A program made the position numbers and the translations under genes. From Neptunomonas marina (lineage in GTDB: Bacteria > Pseudomonadota > Gammaproteobacteria > Pseudomonadales > Balneatricaceae), in assembly GCF_004005935.1 (NCBI RefSeq), contig NZ_SACQ01000002.1:248001-312000 (forward strand): a DNA stretch of 64,000 nt, in the 5' to 3' direction. Under the pieces are notes generated by a model that worked only from the letters and a program-made list of their open reading frames with translations, did not search any database and was not told where the DNA came from. Below are positions 16,705 to 26,344 of this stretch, in pieces. Each line of letters starts with the position of its first letter. Within the stretch, counting starts at the first letter, position 1.

Positions 16705-18594
16705 TTAGCGGGATTGCGGTAAGCTGCCGCCGAGAAAGTAAATTAGTGCAGAAAGCTCGACAGGTTTACAGAACAAACTACCTTGCCCCCAAGCAAAACC
16801 CAAGCCCACTAACGCCGCACACTCCGATTCAGCCTCAACCCCCTCTACAACGCCTTTAAGGTTCAAACCTGCCAACAGCTGCGCTATCACATAAAGAAGT
16901 CGCGTATCACGCTGAATAGCATGGGTTAGGCTTCGATCAACCTTCAGTAGCTGAATCGGCAGCTCATGCAGATGCTTAATCGAGGCAAAGCCCGAGCCAA
17001 ATTTATCCAACGCTATCCCAACACCTAACCGATCTAAGCTAGCAGATGCTGTTCGTGCTGCATTGAGATGTTTAACGACAACCGCTTCTGAGACTTTTAT
17101 CACCAAACCCTCGCTGGGTAGCTGTGAGGAGCGTAAAGCGTGTTCAACCGTCTGTGCTAAATGACTGTCGATATAGCAAAGCGGTGTAACGTCGATATAT
17201 ATCGGTGCCAGTGCTAAACCTGAGCAATACCAAGAGGCGCACGCCTCACAGGCCGTGCTCATTAGCCACTCAATATAAGCATGAGCGAGCCCTGCATACT
17301 CAGCTATTTGGCTCACCTCCTCTGCCTCTAAGCGTCCAAACACAGGGTGATACCAATAAACCTGCCCATCAACCCCCTTCACCTGCTGGGTGCTCAGTGC
17401 AACGATAGGTTGATAAAGCAAAGTTAGCTCACCATTTTCTAGCGCAGAGCTAAAATCAGCAACCAGCATCTGCTTGCGCACCAACCGATCATTGATAGAG
17501 CGGTCGAAGAACTGGAAGCGCAGCGTTTTTCGTAGTTTCGCCTGATACATCGCCTGATCAGCATTAACGATCACTTGCGCTGCATTGGCCGCATCATCCG
17601 GGTAAATACTCGCTCCAACACTAACCGCAATATGAAGGCTTTCATGGCCTATCGTGATAGGAGCCTGCATCTCGCTACAGATACGCTCACCGAGCTGAGC
17701 AACGGCCTCTGCCCCCTCCAAGTCCTCTTGAATAATGGCAAACTCATCCCCTCCTATCCGCGCAACAGTATCAGAGCGACGCACACAGTGAGATAAACGA
17801 TTAGCCACCTCTATCAGCAACTGATCTCCTGTTGCATGGCCATATTGATCATTTACTAACTTAAAATCATTCACGTCCACAACATGTATCGCCATGCGTG
17901 TACTCGACCGAAAAGCGCGCGCCTCCGCACTTGTAAGCTGTTCATTGAAGTAACTTCGGTTCGGCAACCCTGTTAAGGAGTCATGTAAAGCCAGTCGACG
18001 GTTTCTAGCACTCTGGCGAGCAATAAAGAGGATCAGAGCCGTACCGCTGCTTAATAAACCCAAGAGAAAAACGCTGATCTCTTGGTGCAAGCTTTGAATG
18101 CGCTCTAAGCGTAGAAACGTACTTTCGCCATTAAAGCTTTGGACATTAATCTCTCGAATCACAGGGAGCAGCTCTGAGAAATCATCATAGGTGGCTTCGA
18201 GAATCTCAGGCTTTGGCGCTACTGCTTGCTTAAAGTAAGTATCATATTTCTCGAAAAGTGCCTCTAGCACGTCCAACACCGACTGAACATGGGCTCGTGT
18301 ACGAAACTCCTGATTCTCCTCCCCCTTCGATAGCACCCGCACACGCGACCAAAAAAGATCATAACGTAGCTTTACATCCATCCAGTTGCGTAAGCCAGCA
18401 GGCAATAGCTCCAACGAATACAAGAAATGCTGCATTTCGCTCTCAAGTTCAGTGGCACTCCATGCACCGTTTTTCATTGAGATCGCTATGAGTTGGGACG
18501 CTTCGGAGTTGCGTTGTAAGCTCACCACAGAGGAGACAGCAAACACGACCACAATGATCAATAGGGGCAGAAGGCGCACTAACGGGGAGCGCAT
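16705..18594 (-). CDS. GGDEF-EAL membrane protein, GGDEF intact and EAL degenerate
   Basis: 629-residue inner-membrane protein: helix 1 at about 8-25, periplasmic helical sensor to 170, helix 2 at 174-192, GGDEF at about 203-360, EAL-like domain at 375-622. The cyclase motif is intact (GGDEF 281-285) and the I-site RRSD (272-275) sits five residues upstream, so c-di-GMP synthesis is expected. The phosphodiesterase domain has lost key residues: EAL is D409-G410-Q411, the metal-binding DD is D530-K531, and ELTE is KVSE. It is therefore probably catalytically dead and regulatory. Start ATG 18594 overlaps the stop of the upstream periplasmic gene as TAATG, with GAGGT upstream, indicating strict translational coupling. 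Confidence 0.9.
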   Translation of the reverse strand: MRSPLVRLLPLLIIVVVFAVSSVVSLQRNSEASQLIAISMKNGAWSATELESEMQHFLYSLELLPAGLRNWMDVKLRYDLFWSRVRVLSKGEENQEFRTRAHVQSVLDVLEALFEKYDTYFKQAVAPKPEILEATYDDFSELLPVIREINVQSFNGESTFLRLERIQSLHQEISVFLLGLLSSGTALILFIARQSARNRRLALHDSLTGLPNRSYFNEQLTSAEARAFRSSTRMAIHVVDVNDFKLVNDQYGHATGDQLLIEVANRLSHCVRRSDTVARIGGDEFAIIQEDLEGAEAVAQLGERICSEMQAPITIGHESLHIAVSVGASIYPDDAANAAQVIVNADQAMYQAKLRKTLRFQFFDRSINDRLVRKQMLVADFSSALENGELTLLYQPIVALSTQQVKGVDGQVYWYHPVFGRLEAEEVSQIAEYAGLAHAYIEWLMSTACEACASWYCSGLALAPIYIDVTPLCYIDSHLAQTVEHALRSSQLPSEGLVIKVSEAVVVKHLNAARTASASLDRLGVGIALDKFGSGFASIKHLHELPIQLLKVDRSLTHAIQRDTRLLYVIAQLLAGLNLKGVVEGVEAESECAALVGLGFAWGQGSLFCKPVELSALIYFLGGSLPQSR

Positions 18595-19097
18595 TAGCGC
18601 ACCTCGATATGCCGTAACTGCCAAACCATATGGCTGTGGATCTTCGGCGTATCTAGCTCTGGGTAATCGCTGAGCGGATAGATCACCCAGATAGGGCCTT
18701 TGTCACGCACGCGCATCATTTTCCCATCAGCTTTGAAAGCCACTAAGACAGGATAGGACCGGATTTCTTGGATAGGGACGGTAGCAGAGTAGTTGTTCAG
18801 GGCAACCAGCTTAACCTTCCTAGCATCCTCACCCCCAGCCCAACGCAACAAGTCACTGAGCAAAACGCCCAGATAAGCAACCTTACCCTCAGTCCAAGGC
18901 GTTTCCGTCTCTATGCGGTGGGTAGGCAACGCCTGAAGCAACGCCATATCAAGCTCAACCCCGTTGTGAGAGTTACCAAGCGTGAGCTGTCCTGTTAGCG
19001 TTAAAATAACCGTCCCTAGCGGTCGCGGTAGTTCATCTGCAGCGACGGGGTTGCTCAACAGTAAGACGCAAACAGCCAGATAGCTGATTGTTCTCAT
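18594..19097 (-). CDS. Periplasmic molybdopterin-binding-fold protein lacking the metal-ligand cysteine
   Basis: 167-residue exported protein: signal peptide of about 20 residues (hydrophobic LAVCVLLL, then PVAA before DELPRP), followed by a domain resembling the sulfite-oxidase-type molybdopterin-binding fold (LTLTGQL, VAYLGVLLSDLLRWAG, a YSATVPIQEI segment, GPIWVIYPLS). The mature part contains no cysteine, so it cannot ligate molybdenum in the usual way and is more likely a binding or sensory protein than an oxidoreductase. Start: ATG 19097, with AGAG spaced better than for the in-frame ATG 19103. Coupled by TAATG to the downstream GGDEF-EAL gene, so it probably delivers a periplasmic signal to it (inference). 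Confidence 0.75.
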   Translation of the reverse strand: MRTISYLAVCVLLLSNPVAADELPRPLGTVILTLTGQLTLGNSHNGVELDMALLQALPTHRIETETPWTEGKVAYLGVLLSDLLRWAGGEDARKVKLVALNNYSATVPIQEIRSYPVLVAFKADGKMMRVRDKGPIWVIYPLSDYPELDTPKIHSHMVWQLRHIEVR

Positions 19098-19168
19098 AAT
19101 CATGTCTCTGTTTGAACAACGTACTTTCAGTTTAGTGTAACTCCCCATAAATAGGGAGAGCTAGCGCC

Positions 19169-19197
19169 AAAAAAAAACCGCCCATAAAGGCGGTTTT
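19169..19197 (-). terminator. Rho-independent terminator of the tkt-epd-pgk-fba operon
   Basis: Read on the minus strand: AAACCGCC stem paired with GGCGGTTT and followed by a long T-run, 20-50 bases after the fba stop. Confidence 0.88.
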
Positions 19198-19218
19198 GTT
19201 TAAAATCAACACACTAGA

Positions 19219-20283
19219 TCAGGCAATTTTTGCGTCTAGCTCGCCAGCTGTATATCGATCAGCCATCGCTTCAAGAGAGATCACCTTGATAGACGATGCG
19301 TGACCTGCTGTACCAAACGCTTCGTAGCGAGCGATACAGATTTCACTCATCGCTTCGATAGTCTTCTTCAAGTATTTACGTGGATCAAACTCAGCTGGGT
19401 TTTCCGCCATGAAACGACGCACAGCACCTGTCGATGCCAAACGCAGATCCGTATCGATGTTAACCTTACGCACACCGTACTTAATACCTTCAACGATCTG
19501 CTCAACGGGCACACCGTACGTTTCTGGAATTTCACCGCCAAACTCATTGATCACAGCCAACCACTCCTGTGGAACAGAAGAGGATCCGTGCATCACCAAG
19601 TGAGTGTTCGGGATACGATCGTGGATCGCTTTGATACGGTCGATCGCCAAGATGTCACCTGTTGGTGGGCGCGTAAACTTGTAAGCACCGTGCGAAGTAC
19701 CACACGCGATTGCGAGTGCATCCACATTCGTTTTCGAGACAAAGTCTGCCGCTTCATCTGGGTCAGTTAGCATCTGGTCGTGGGACAAGATGCCCTCTGC
19801 ACCGATACCATCCTCTTCACCCGCTTGCCCTGTTTCCAGTGAGCCTAAGCACCCTAGTTCACCTTCAACAGAAACACCGCATGCATGTGCCATTTCAACC
19901 GTACGGCGCGTAACATCAACGTTATACTCGTAAGATGATGGTGTTTTTCCATCTTCCATCAATGAACCATCCATCATAACGGATGAGAAGCCCATTGCGA
20001 TTGAGCGCTGGTTAACTGCCGGAGATGTACCGTGGTCTTGGTGCATACAAACAGGAATGTGCGGGAACTCAGCAATCGATGCCAAGATCATGTGACGCAG
20101 GAAGTTAGAGCCTGCGTATTTACGTGCACCTGCAGATGCTTGAACAATAACAGGTGAGTTAGTCTTGTCAGCCGCTTCCATGATGGCACGCATCTGCTCA
20201 AGATTGTTTACGTTAAAAGCTGGAATGCCATAGCCGTGTTCAGCTGCATGATCCAGCAACTGACGCATTGAGATCAAAGCCAT
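19219..20283 (-). CDS. fba: Class II fructose-bisphosphate aldolase
   Basis: 354-residue zinc-dependent aldolase cleaving fructose 1,6-bisphosphate to dihydroxyacetone phosphate and glyceraldehyde 3-phosphate. Zinc/catalytic motif H81-Q-D83-H84 is seen in CMHQDHG, with further conserved [13 protein letters not shown] (zinc histidine) and KVNIDTDLR. The length and sequence fit the longer Calvin-type subtype common in Pseudomonas-like bacteria. Last gene of the operon tkt-epd-pgk-fba, but 133 bases separate it from pgk, so it may also have its own promoter there. Confidence 0.96.
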   Translation of the reverse strand: MALISMRQLLDHAAEHGYGIPAFNVNNLEQMRAIMEAADKTNSPVIVQASAGARKYAGSNFLRHMILASIAEFPHIPVCMHQDHGTSPAVNQRSIAMGFSSVMMDGSLMEDGKTPSSYEYNVDVTRRTVEMAHACGVSVEGELGCLGSLETGQAGEEDGIGAEGILSHDQMLTDPDEAADFVSKTNVDALAIACGTSHGAYKFTRPPTGDILAIDRIKAIHDRIPNTHLVMHGSSSVPQEWLAVINEFGGEIPETYGVPVEQIVEGIKYGVRKVNIDTDLRLASTGAVRRFMAENPAEFDPRKYLKKTIEAMSEICIARYEAFGTAGHASSIKVISLEAMADRYTAGELDAKIA

Positions 20284-20416
20284 TATTTTGCCCTGTTATT
20301 TTAAGTTTTCAAAAAAGTGACCCAGCATGGCTGAGTCGAATCTGATATCTAACCGCCTAGTACACTGTGCATAAACGCGCAACTAGGCGATCTGTACAAC
20401 TCTTTAACCCGCCCGG

Positions 20417-21583
20417 TTATTGTGCAGCGCGTGCCTCGAGCATCGCAACCGCTGGCAGTGTTTTTCCTTCAACAAACTCTAGGAAAGCGCCGCCGCCTGT
20501 TGAGATGTAGGATACACGATCAGCAATTTCATACTTATCCACTGCTGCTAACGTGTCACCACCACCAGCAATCGAGAAACCTTGGTTCTCTGCAATCGCC
20601 ATAGACAGGGCTTTCGTACCTTCACCAAACTGGTCAAACTCAAACACACCAACCGGACCATTCCAGATGATCGTGCCCGCGTCTTGCAATAGTGCCGCCA
20701 GCGCAGCCGCCGAATCAGGGCCGATGTCCAGAATCATGTCGTCTTCAGACACATCATCCGCCGCCTTGATCGTCGCTTCTGCGTCTTCAGCAAACGCCGT
20801 CGCCACAACAACATCCGTTGGGATTGGCACGTTCACCTTCTCCATCAACGCTTTAGCTTGCGGGATAAGGTCAGCTTCGTAGAGTGACTTACCTACAGGC
20901 TTGCCTGCTGCTGCAAGGAATGTGTTAGCGATACCACCGCCGACAATCAGTTGATCAACCTTGTCGGATAGCGCTTCTAATACAGTCAGCTTGGTAGAAA
21001 CCTTTGAGCCACCGACAATTGCAGTCATTGGCTTAGCAGGCGTTTGCAATGCTTTTGCTAGCGCGTCAAGCTCACCTGCTAACAGAGGGCCCGCGCAAGC
21101 AACTGGCGCTAACTTACCAACACCATGTGTAGAGGCCTGTGCACGGTGCGCCGTGCCAAACGCGTCCATCACATACACATCACATAACGCTGCCATTTTT
21201 TGAGAAAGCTCAGCATCGTCTTTCTTCTCGCCTGCGTTAAAGCGCACGTTCTCAAGCAACACGAGTTCACCTTCTGCCACATCGAAGCCACCCTCTAGCC
21301 AATCTTTAACCAGTGGTACCTCACGGCCAAGCAACTTACCTAGGTGGCTCGCTACAGGTGCCAGAGAGAATTTTTCTTCATACTCGCCTTCTGTCGGACG
21401 GCCCAAATGAGACATTACCATCACTTTTGCACCCGCTTTTAGGGCAAACTCAATAGTTGGTAAAGATGCGCGGATGCGGGCATCCGATGTTACCTGACCA
21501 TCTTTTACGGGAACATTCAGATCTTCGCGGATCAAAACGCGCTTACCGCTCAGATCCAGATCTGTCATCTTTAATACACTCAT
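20417..21583 (-). CDS. pgk: Phosphoglycerate kinase
   Basis: 388-residue monomeric kinase catalysing 1,3-bisphosphoglycerate + ADP to 3-phosphoglycerate + ATP in the cytosol. N-terminal substrate motifs [10 protein letters not shown] and [10 protein letters not shown], the linker region, and C-terminal nucleotide-binding [19 protein letters not shown] and GGGDTLAA are all present. Length is normal. It starts 38 bases after epd and is part of the same operon. Confidence 0.97.
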   Translation of the reverse strand: MSVLKMTDLDLSGKRVLIREDLNVPVKDGQVTSDARIRASLPTIEFALKAGAKVMVMSHLGRPTEGEYEEKFSLAPVASHLGKLLGREVPLVKDWLEGGFDVAEGELVLLENVRFNAGEKKDDAELSQKMAALCDVYVMDAFGTAHRAQASTHGVGKLAPVACAGPLLAGELDALAKALQTPAKPMTAIVGGSKVSTKLTVLEALSDKVDQLIVGGGIANTFLAAAGKPVGKSLYEADLIPQAKALMEKVNVPIPTDVVVATAFAEDAEATIKAADDVSEDDMILDIGPDSAAALAALLQDAGTIIWNGPVGVFEFDQFGEGTKALSMAIAENQGFSIAGGGDTLAAVDKYEIADRVSYISTGGGAFLEFVEGKTLPAVAMLEARAAQ

Positions 21584-21621
21584 TTGGCGTGTCCTACTCT
21601 GTAAGTTGATAATTCAAAAAT

Positions 21622-22650
21622 TCAGTTCTTCGGCTGGCTGCTCGCCAACCAATCGCGTGCCACATCAAGCATACGATTTGCAAAGCCCCACTCGTTATCA
21701 AACCAGCAAAGTAGTTTGATCATCTTGCCACCGCTGACGCGTGTTTGGGTACCATCAACGATCCCTGAGCGCGAATCGCGGTTAAAGTCTACTGAAGCGT
21801 GTGGCTCGTCGGTATACCCCAATAGTCCTTTCAGCTCATTATGCGCAGCCTGTTTTAATAGGCTATTAACCTCATCGATACTTGCGGATTGCTCAACCTG
21901 TAAACTGACATCCATCGCTGAGACGTTGATTGTCGGAACCCGCAGGTGCAGACACTCAAAGCGTCCTGATAACTCAGGCAAAAGACGATCAATTCCCTTA
22001 TCAAGTCCCGTATCAACAGGGATGATTGACTGCAGAGCACTGCGCGTCAGACGCAAGTCGGTTTGGTGATAGCTATCGATCACCGGCTGGTCATTCATCG
22101 CCGAGTGAATCGTCGTTGTTAGCCCATGAACGATGCCATATTGGCGGTGCAACAGGTCCAGCACAGGTACGATACAGTTGGTCGTACAAGACGCCGCTGA
22201 AACGATTGTCATGTCTGGACGTAACAGGTGGCTGTTCAAACCGGTAATAATCGTGGCATCGACATCAGGCTTGGCGGGCTGTGAAAACAACAACCGTTGC
22301 GCGCCAGAGTCCAAGTGCAATTGAGCCGTTTCACGGTCGCTGAAAGAGCCAGAGCACTCAAAGACCATATCAACATCAAGCTCCCCCCACGGCAACTGCG
22401 ACGGGTCCGATTGATTGATGACTCGGATGCGATCCTCTCCAATTAAGAGGTGTTTAGAGTCATTCTCAACCGGCAAAGGGAAGCGGCCATGGGTGGTGTC
22501 GTAACGCGTCAGATAGGTAACAGTATCGATATCTGATAGTTCGTTAAGCGCTACAACCTGCAGCTGCTTATGCAAACCGGATTCATAGATTGCCCGTAAG
22601 ACACACTGCCCGATACGGCCATATCCATTGATTGCAACACGATAGGTCAT
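21622..22650 (-). CDS. epd: Erythrose-4-phosphate dehydrogenase
   Basis: 342-residue member of the GAPDH superfamily, of the Epd type: oxidises erythrose 4-phosphate to 4-phosphoerythronate, feeding de novo pyridoxal phosphate synthesis. NAD-binding INGYGRIG at residues 7-14, catalytic C155 in SAASCTTNC, and DGTQTRVSGG and CDNEWGF-like WFDNEWGFANRM near the end. Position between tkt and pgk, as in E. coli and Pseudomonas, favours Epd over GapA. ATG 22650 is chosen; an in-frame TTG at 22683 would add 11 residues and neither has a strong ribosome site. Confidence 0.9.
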   Translation of the reverse strand: MTYRVAINGYGRIGQCVLRAIYESGLHKQLQVVALNELSDIDTVTYLTRYDTTHGRFPLPVENDSKHLLIGEDRIRVINQSDPSQLPWGELDVDMVFECSGSFSDRETAQLHLDSGAQRLLFSQPAKPDVDATIITGLNSHLLRPDMTIVSAASCTTNCIVPVLDLLHRQYGIVHGLTTTIHSAMNDQPVIDSYHQTDLRLTRSALQSIIPVDTGLDKGIDRLLPELSGRFECLHLRVPTINVSAMDVSLQVEQSASIDEVNSLLKQAAHNELKGLLGYTDEPHASVDFNRDSRSGIVDGTQTRVSGGKMIKLLCWFDNEWGFANRMLDVARDWLASSQPKN

Positions 22651-22707
22651 ATGAGTGATTACGCTAAAACGCAGGAGCCGCAAAGAGATGCGGCTCCGAG
22701 GGTGACA

Positions 22708-24702
22708 TTAAAGTACTGACTTAACCGTATCGACAACATTGTCGACCGTGAAGCCAAAGTGCTTAAACAGCTCGCCAGCAGGCGCAGACTCACCGAAGGT
22801 TGTCATACCAACGATAGCGCCATTCAGGCCAACATACTTGTACCAGAAGTCTGCTTGCAGCGCTTCAACCGCCACACGAGCAGTAACAGCCGCTGGCAGC
22901 ACCGACTCACGGTATGCAGCATCTTGCTTGTCGAACAGACCCGTCTCTGGCATCGACACAACACGTGCTTTGATACCGTCTGCCGCCAGCGCTTTCGCCG
23001 CATCCATCGCAAGGCCCACTTCAGAACCTGTCGCGATAAGAATGGCATCAGGCTGACCATCCGTATCTTGTAAGATATAACCACCGCGCTGGATGTTAGC
23101 GATCTGCTCCGCGCTGCGTGCTTGATGCGGTAAACCTTGACGAGAGAATACCATCGCTGTTGGGCCGTCTTTACGCTCCAACGCCGCTTTCCATGCCACT
23201 GCAGACTCCACAGCGTCACATGGGCGCCATGTGCTCATGTTTGGTGTATGGCGTAGGTTAGCAACCTGCTCAACAGGTTGATGCGTAGGACCATCTTCAC
23301 CCAGACCGATTGAGTCGTGCGTGTATACATGGATCGCTTGTTGCTTCATCAAAGCGGCCATACGCAGAGCGTTGCGCGCGTACTCCATGAAGACAAGGAA
23401 CGTAGCGCCGTAAGGAACGAAGCCACCGTGCAACGCAATACCGTTCATGATGGCAGACATACCAAACTCACGAACCCCGTAGAATAGGTAGTTACCAGAT
23501 GCATCATCTTTAGAGATGCCCTTCGCACCCGACCATAGCGTTAGGTTAGAACCCGCCAAGTCAGCAGAACCGCCAAGCAGCTCTGGTAGCATCGGTGCGT
23601 AAGCGTTGATCGCGTTTTGTGACGCTTTACGCGAGGCGATAGTTTCACCTTTCTCAGCGACTTCTGCGATCCAAGCGTCTGCTTTCTCGCTGAAATCCGC
23701 TGGCAGATCACCAGAGATACGGCGCAGCAGTTCAGCAGCAAGCTCAGGATGAGCCGCGCGATACGCTGCGAGACGCTCATTCCATTCGTTTTCAGAGACA
23801 GAACCCGCGTTCTTAGCATCCCAGTCAGCATAGATATCTTCTGGTACTTCAAAGGCACCGTGGTTCCAACCCAGACGCTCACGTGTTAAAGCGATCTCGT
23901 CGTCGCCCAGTGGTGCGCCGTGGCAGTCCTCTTTACCTTCCTTGTTTGGCGAGCCAAAGCCGATGATCGTCTTACAGCAGATCAGCGTTGGCTGCTCTGT
24001 GTTCGCTTGCGCTTGTTCAATAGCCGCACGGATCTGATCAGGGTTGTGGCCGTCGATATTTGGAATCACTTGCCAGCCGTAAGACTCGAAGCGCTTCACG
24101 TTGTCATCGGTGTACCAGCCTTCAACTTCACCATCGATGGAGATGCCATTGTCATCCCAGAACGCGATCAGTTTACCAAGACCCAACGTACCTGCCAGTG
24201 AACACACCTCGTGTGAGATGCCTTCCATCATGCAACCATCACCTAAGAATGCGTAAGTGAAGTGGTTGATGATCTCGTGGCCTTCACGGTTGAACTGCGC
24301 TGCAAGCGTTTTTTCAGCGACCGCAAAACCAACGGCGTTGGAGATACCTTGGCCTAGCGGACCAGTGGTTGTTTCAACACCTGGGCAGTAGCCGTATTCA
24401 GGGTGACCTGCCGTTTTAGAGTGTAACTGGCGGAAGTTTTTAAGATCGTCGATCGAAACGTCGTAGCCTGTTAGGTGCAGCAAAGAGTAGATCAGCATAG
24501 ATCCGTGGCCGTTGGATAGAACGAAGCGGTCACGATCGAACCACTGCGGGTTCGTCGGATTGTGCTTCATAAAATCGTTCCACAGCACCTCGGCGATATC
24601 CGCCATACCCATAGGCGCGCCAGGGTGGCCCGATTTTGCTTTTTGAACCGCATCCATACTTAGTGCACGAATAGCATTCGCTAGTTCTCTGCGAGAGGAC
24701 AT
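22708..24702 (-). CDS. tkt: Transketolase
   Basis: 664-residue thiamine-diphosphate enzyme exchanging two-carbon units in the pentose phosphate pathway. Seen: [11 protein letters not shown] near the start, the ThDP motif [12 protein letters not shown] through [10 protein letters not shown], the pyrimidine-domain segment [15 protein letters not shown], and the C-terminal domain. Length is normal. First gene of the operon tkt-epd-pgk-fba, joining erythrose 4-phosphate production to its use by Epd. It is divergent from metK across 335 bases. Confidence 0.97.
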   Translation of the reverse strand: MSSRRELANAIRALSMDAVQKAKSGHPGAPMGMADIAEVLWNDFMKHNPTNPQWFDRDRFVLSNGHGSMLIYSLLHLTGYDVSIDDLKNFRQLHSKTAGHPEYGYCPGVETTTGPLGQGISNAVGFAVAEKTLAAQFNREGHEIINHFTYAFLGDGCMMEGISHEVCSLAGTLGLGKLIAFWDDNGISIDGEVEGWYTDDNVKRFESYGWQVIPNIDGHNPDQIRAAIEQAQANTEQPTLICCKTIIGFGSPNKEGKEDCHGAPLGDDEIALTRERLGWNHGAFEVPEDIYADWDAKNAGSVSENEWNERLAAYRAAHPELAAELLRRISGDLPADFSEKADAWIAEVAEKGETIASRKASQNAINAYAPMLPELLGGSADLAGSNLTLWSGAKGISKDDASGNYLFYGVREFGMSAIMNGIALHGGFVPYGATFLVFMEYARNALRMAALMKQQAIHVYTHDSIGLGEDGPTHQPVEQVANLRHTPNMSTWRPCDAVESAVAWKAALERKDGPTAMVFSRQGLPHQARSAEQIANIQRGGYILQDTDGQPDAILIATGSEVGLAMDAAKALAADGIKARVVSMPETGLFDKQDAAYRESVLPAAVTARVAVEALQADFWYKYVGLNGAIVGMTTFGESAPAGELFKHFGFTVDNVVDTVKSVL

Positions 24703-25037
24703 TCAATCAACTCCTGGGAAAAACCCAATTAGTTCTAGGCTGGTCAGCATCATTTTTGATACCCGCCAGCACCGGTAAAAAAGGAAGGAAAAACTGCGCG
24801 CAATTTTCGCGCAGATAGGCCTCTGCTTCAATAAAAAACCGATAATTCACGTAAAAGTGAACGAATTTCATGTTTTACGCGTAAATTTTCATCTAACCGG
24901 CCATCGAATTTCATGCAATAGTGCGGCAACAAGGCTAGAATAGCTGGCTACTTCAATACTTCAGAGACACTTCGCCCGTACGAAAACCTATCTCTGGCTT
25001 CCTTAATATCGATTCTTTAAGAGGGTATTTACACGCG
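24703..25037. other. Divergent regulatory region tkt/metK
   Basis: 335 bases with no gene. Contents: an 11-base direct repeat CGAATTTCATG at 24862-24872 and 24905-24915, 43 bases apart; a -10-like TAGAAT at 24936-24941 pointing toward metK, with no good -35; and in the metK leader a stem CAGAGA / TCTCTG (24962-24967 and 24991-24996) enclosing TTCG / CGAA. None of the known SAM-riboswitch signatures is recognisable to me. The metK ribosome site GAGGG is 12 bases from the ATG, a long spacing. Confidence 0.5.
24862..24915. repeat. Direct repeat CGAATTTCATG upstream of metK and tkt
   Basis: Two exact 11-base copies at 24862-24872 and 24905-24915, 43 bases start to start, about four helical turns. 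The spacing places both copies on the same face of the DNA, as for paired regulator sites. The second copy overlaps the expected -35 region of metK. Confidence 0.45.
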
Positions 25038-26228
25038 ATGAGCGAATACAGCCTATTTACTTCTGAGTCCGTGTCCGAAGGGCACCCGGATAAAATCGCC
25101 GACCAAATTTCCGATGCTGTGCTAGATGCCATTATCAGCGAAGATAAATATGCACGTGTTGCTTGTGAAACCTTGGTAAAAACGGGTGTAGCAGTTGTAT
25201 CCGGTGAGATCTCCACATCGGCTTGGGTAGACCTTGAAGATTTGGTACGTACTGTTATCAACGATATCGGTTATACCTCATCTGAGGTAGGTTACGATGG
25301 CGATACCTGTGGCGTAATCAATATTATCGGTAAGCAATCTATCGATATCGCCCAAGGCGTTGATCGCTCTAAGCCAGAAGATCAGGGTGCTGGTGACCAA
25401 GGTTTGATGTTCGGTTATGCGTCCAACGAAACAGACGTGCTGATGCCTGCACCGATCACCTACGCTCACCGTCTTGTTGAGCGCCAAGCTGAAGCGCGCA
25501 AATCAGGCTTGCTGCCATGGTTGCGTCCAGATGCGAAGTCACAGGTCACTTTCCGCTACGAAAACGGCCAACCTGCTGGTATTGATGCGATCGTTCTTTC
25601 GACGCAGCACAACCCTGATGTATCGCAAGCCGATCTGCGCGAAGCTGTTATGGAGCTGATCATCAAACATGTGATCCCAGCACAGTGGATCACAAACGAA
25701 ACCAAATTCCACATCAACCCAACAGGCAACTTCGTGATCGGCGGACCTGTCGGTGACTGCGGCCTGACGGGTCGTAAGATTATTGTTGATACCTACGGCG
25801 GTATGGCTCGTCACGGTGGTGGTGCGTTCTCGGGTAAAGACCCATCGAAAGTTGACCGCTCCGCCGCTTACGCAGGCCGCTATGTTGCGAAAAACGTCGT
25901 GGCTGCGGGTCTAGCTGATCGTTGTGAAATCCAGGTGTCTTATGCTATTGGCGTTGCTGAACCGACCTCTGTTTCTATCAACACGTTCGGTACCGGCAAG
26001 ATTTCCGATGAGAAGATCATTGAGCTTGTTAAGCGCCACTTTGATCTGCGCCCTCACGCGATCACTCGTATGCTTGATCTGTTGCACCCAATGTATAAAG
26101 CAACGGCAGCGTACGGCCACTTTGGCCGCCAGCCATATGAGATGACTGTCGGTGATGACACCTTCACAGCCTTCACATGGGAGCGCACCGATAAAGTCGA
26201 AGCGTTAAAAGCTGACGCAGGTCTCTAG
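25038..26228 (+). CDS. metK: S-adenosylmethionine synthetase
   Basis: 396-residue cytosolic enzyme making S-adenosylmethionine from methionine and ATP. Recognised by [20 protein letters not shown], the [12 protein letters not shown] nucleotide segment, [18 protein letters not shown] (phosphate-binding loop) and the normal length. Divergent from tkt and followed by a strong terminator, so monocistronic. Metabolically linked to metX and metW elsewhere in the window (about 40 kb). Confidence 0.98.
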   Translation: MSEYSLFTSESVSEGHPDKIADQISDAVLDAIISEDKYARVACETLVKTGVAVVSGEISTSAWVDLEDLVRTVINDIGYTSSEVGYDGDTCGVINIIGKQSIDIAQGVDRSKPEDQGAGDQGLMFGYASNETDVLMPAPITYAHRLVERQAEARKSGLLPWLRPDAKSQVTFRYENGQPAGIDAIVLSTQHNPDVSQADLREAVMELIIKHVIPAQWITNETKFHINPTGNFVIGGPVGDCGLTGRKIIVDTYGGMARHGGGAFSGKDPSKVDRSAAYAGRYVAKNVVAAGLADRCEIQVSYAIGVAEPTSVSINTFGTGKISDEKIIELVKRHFDLRPHAITRMLDLLHPMYKATAAYGHFGRQPYEMTVGDDTFTAFTWERTDKVEALKADAGL

Positions 26229-26244
26229 TTAAAACGCTCGTATG

Positions 26245-26274
26245 AAAAAAAGCGCCTTTAGGCGCTTTTTTTTT
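26245..26274 (+). terminator. Rho-independent terminator of metK
   Basis: AAAAGCGCC / GGCGCTTTT stem with TTTA loop and a T-run, about 20 bases after the metK stop. Confidence 0.92.
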
Positions 26275-26344
26275 GGTAAAAAATCAAACTTTCACTATAA
26301 ATATAAATTACTTAATTAACTTTACGATCCGTCGCGCAAAGGAT

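Noticed and set aside
24953-25261. Minus-strand frame overlapping the metK start
   Set aside because: It is antisense to the metK N terminus and leader, with no family resemblance and no ribosome site.
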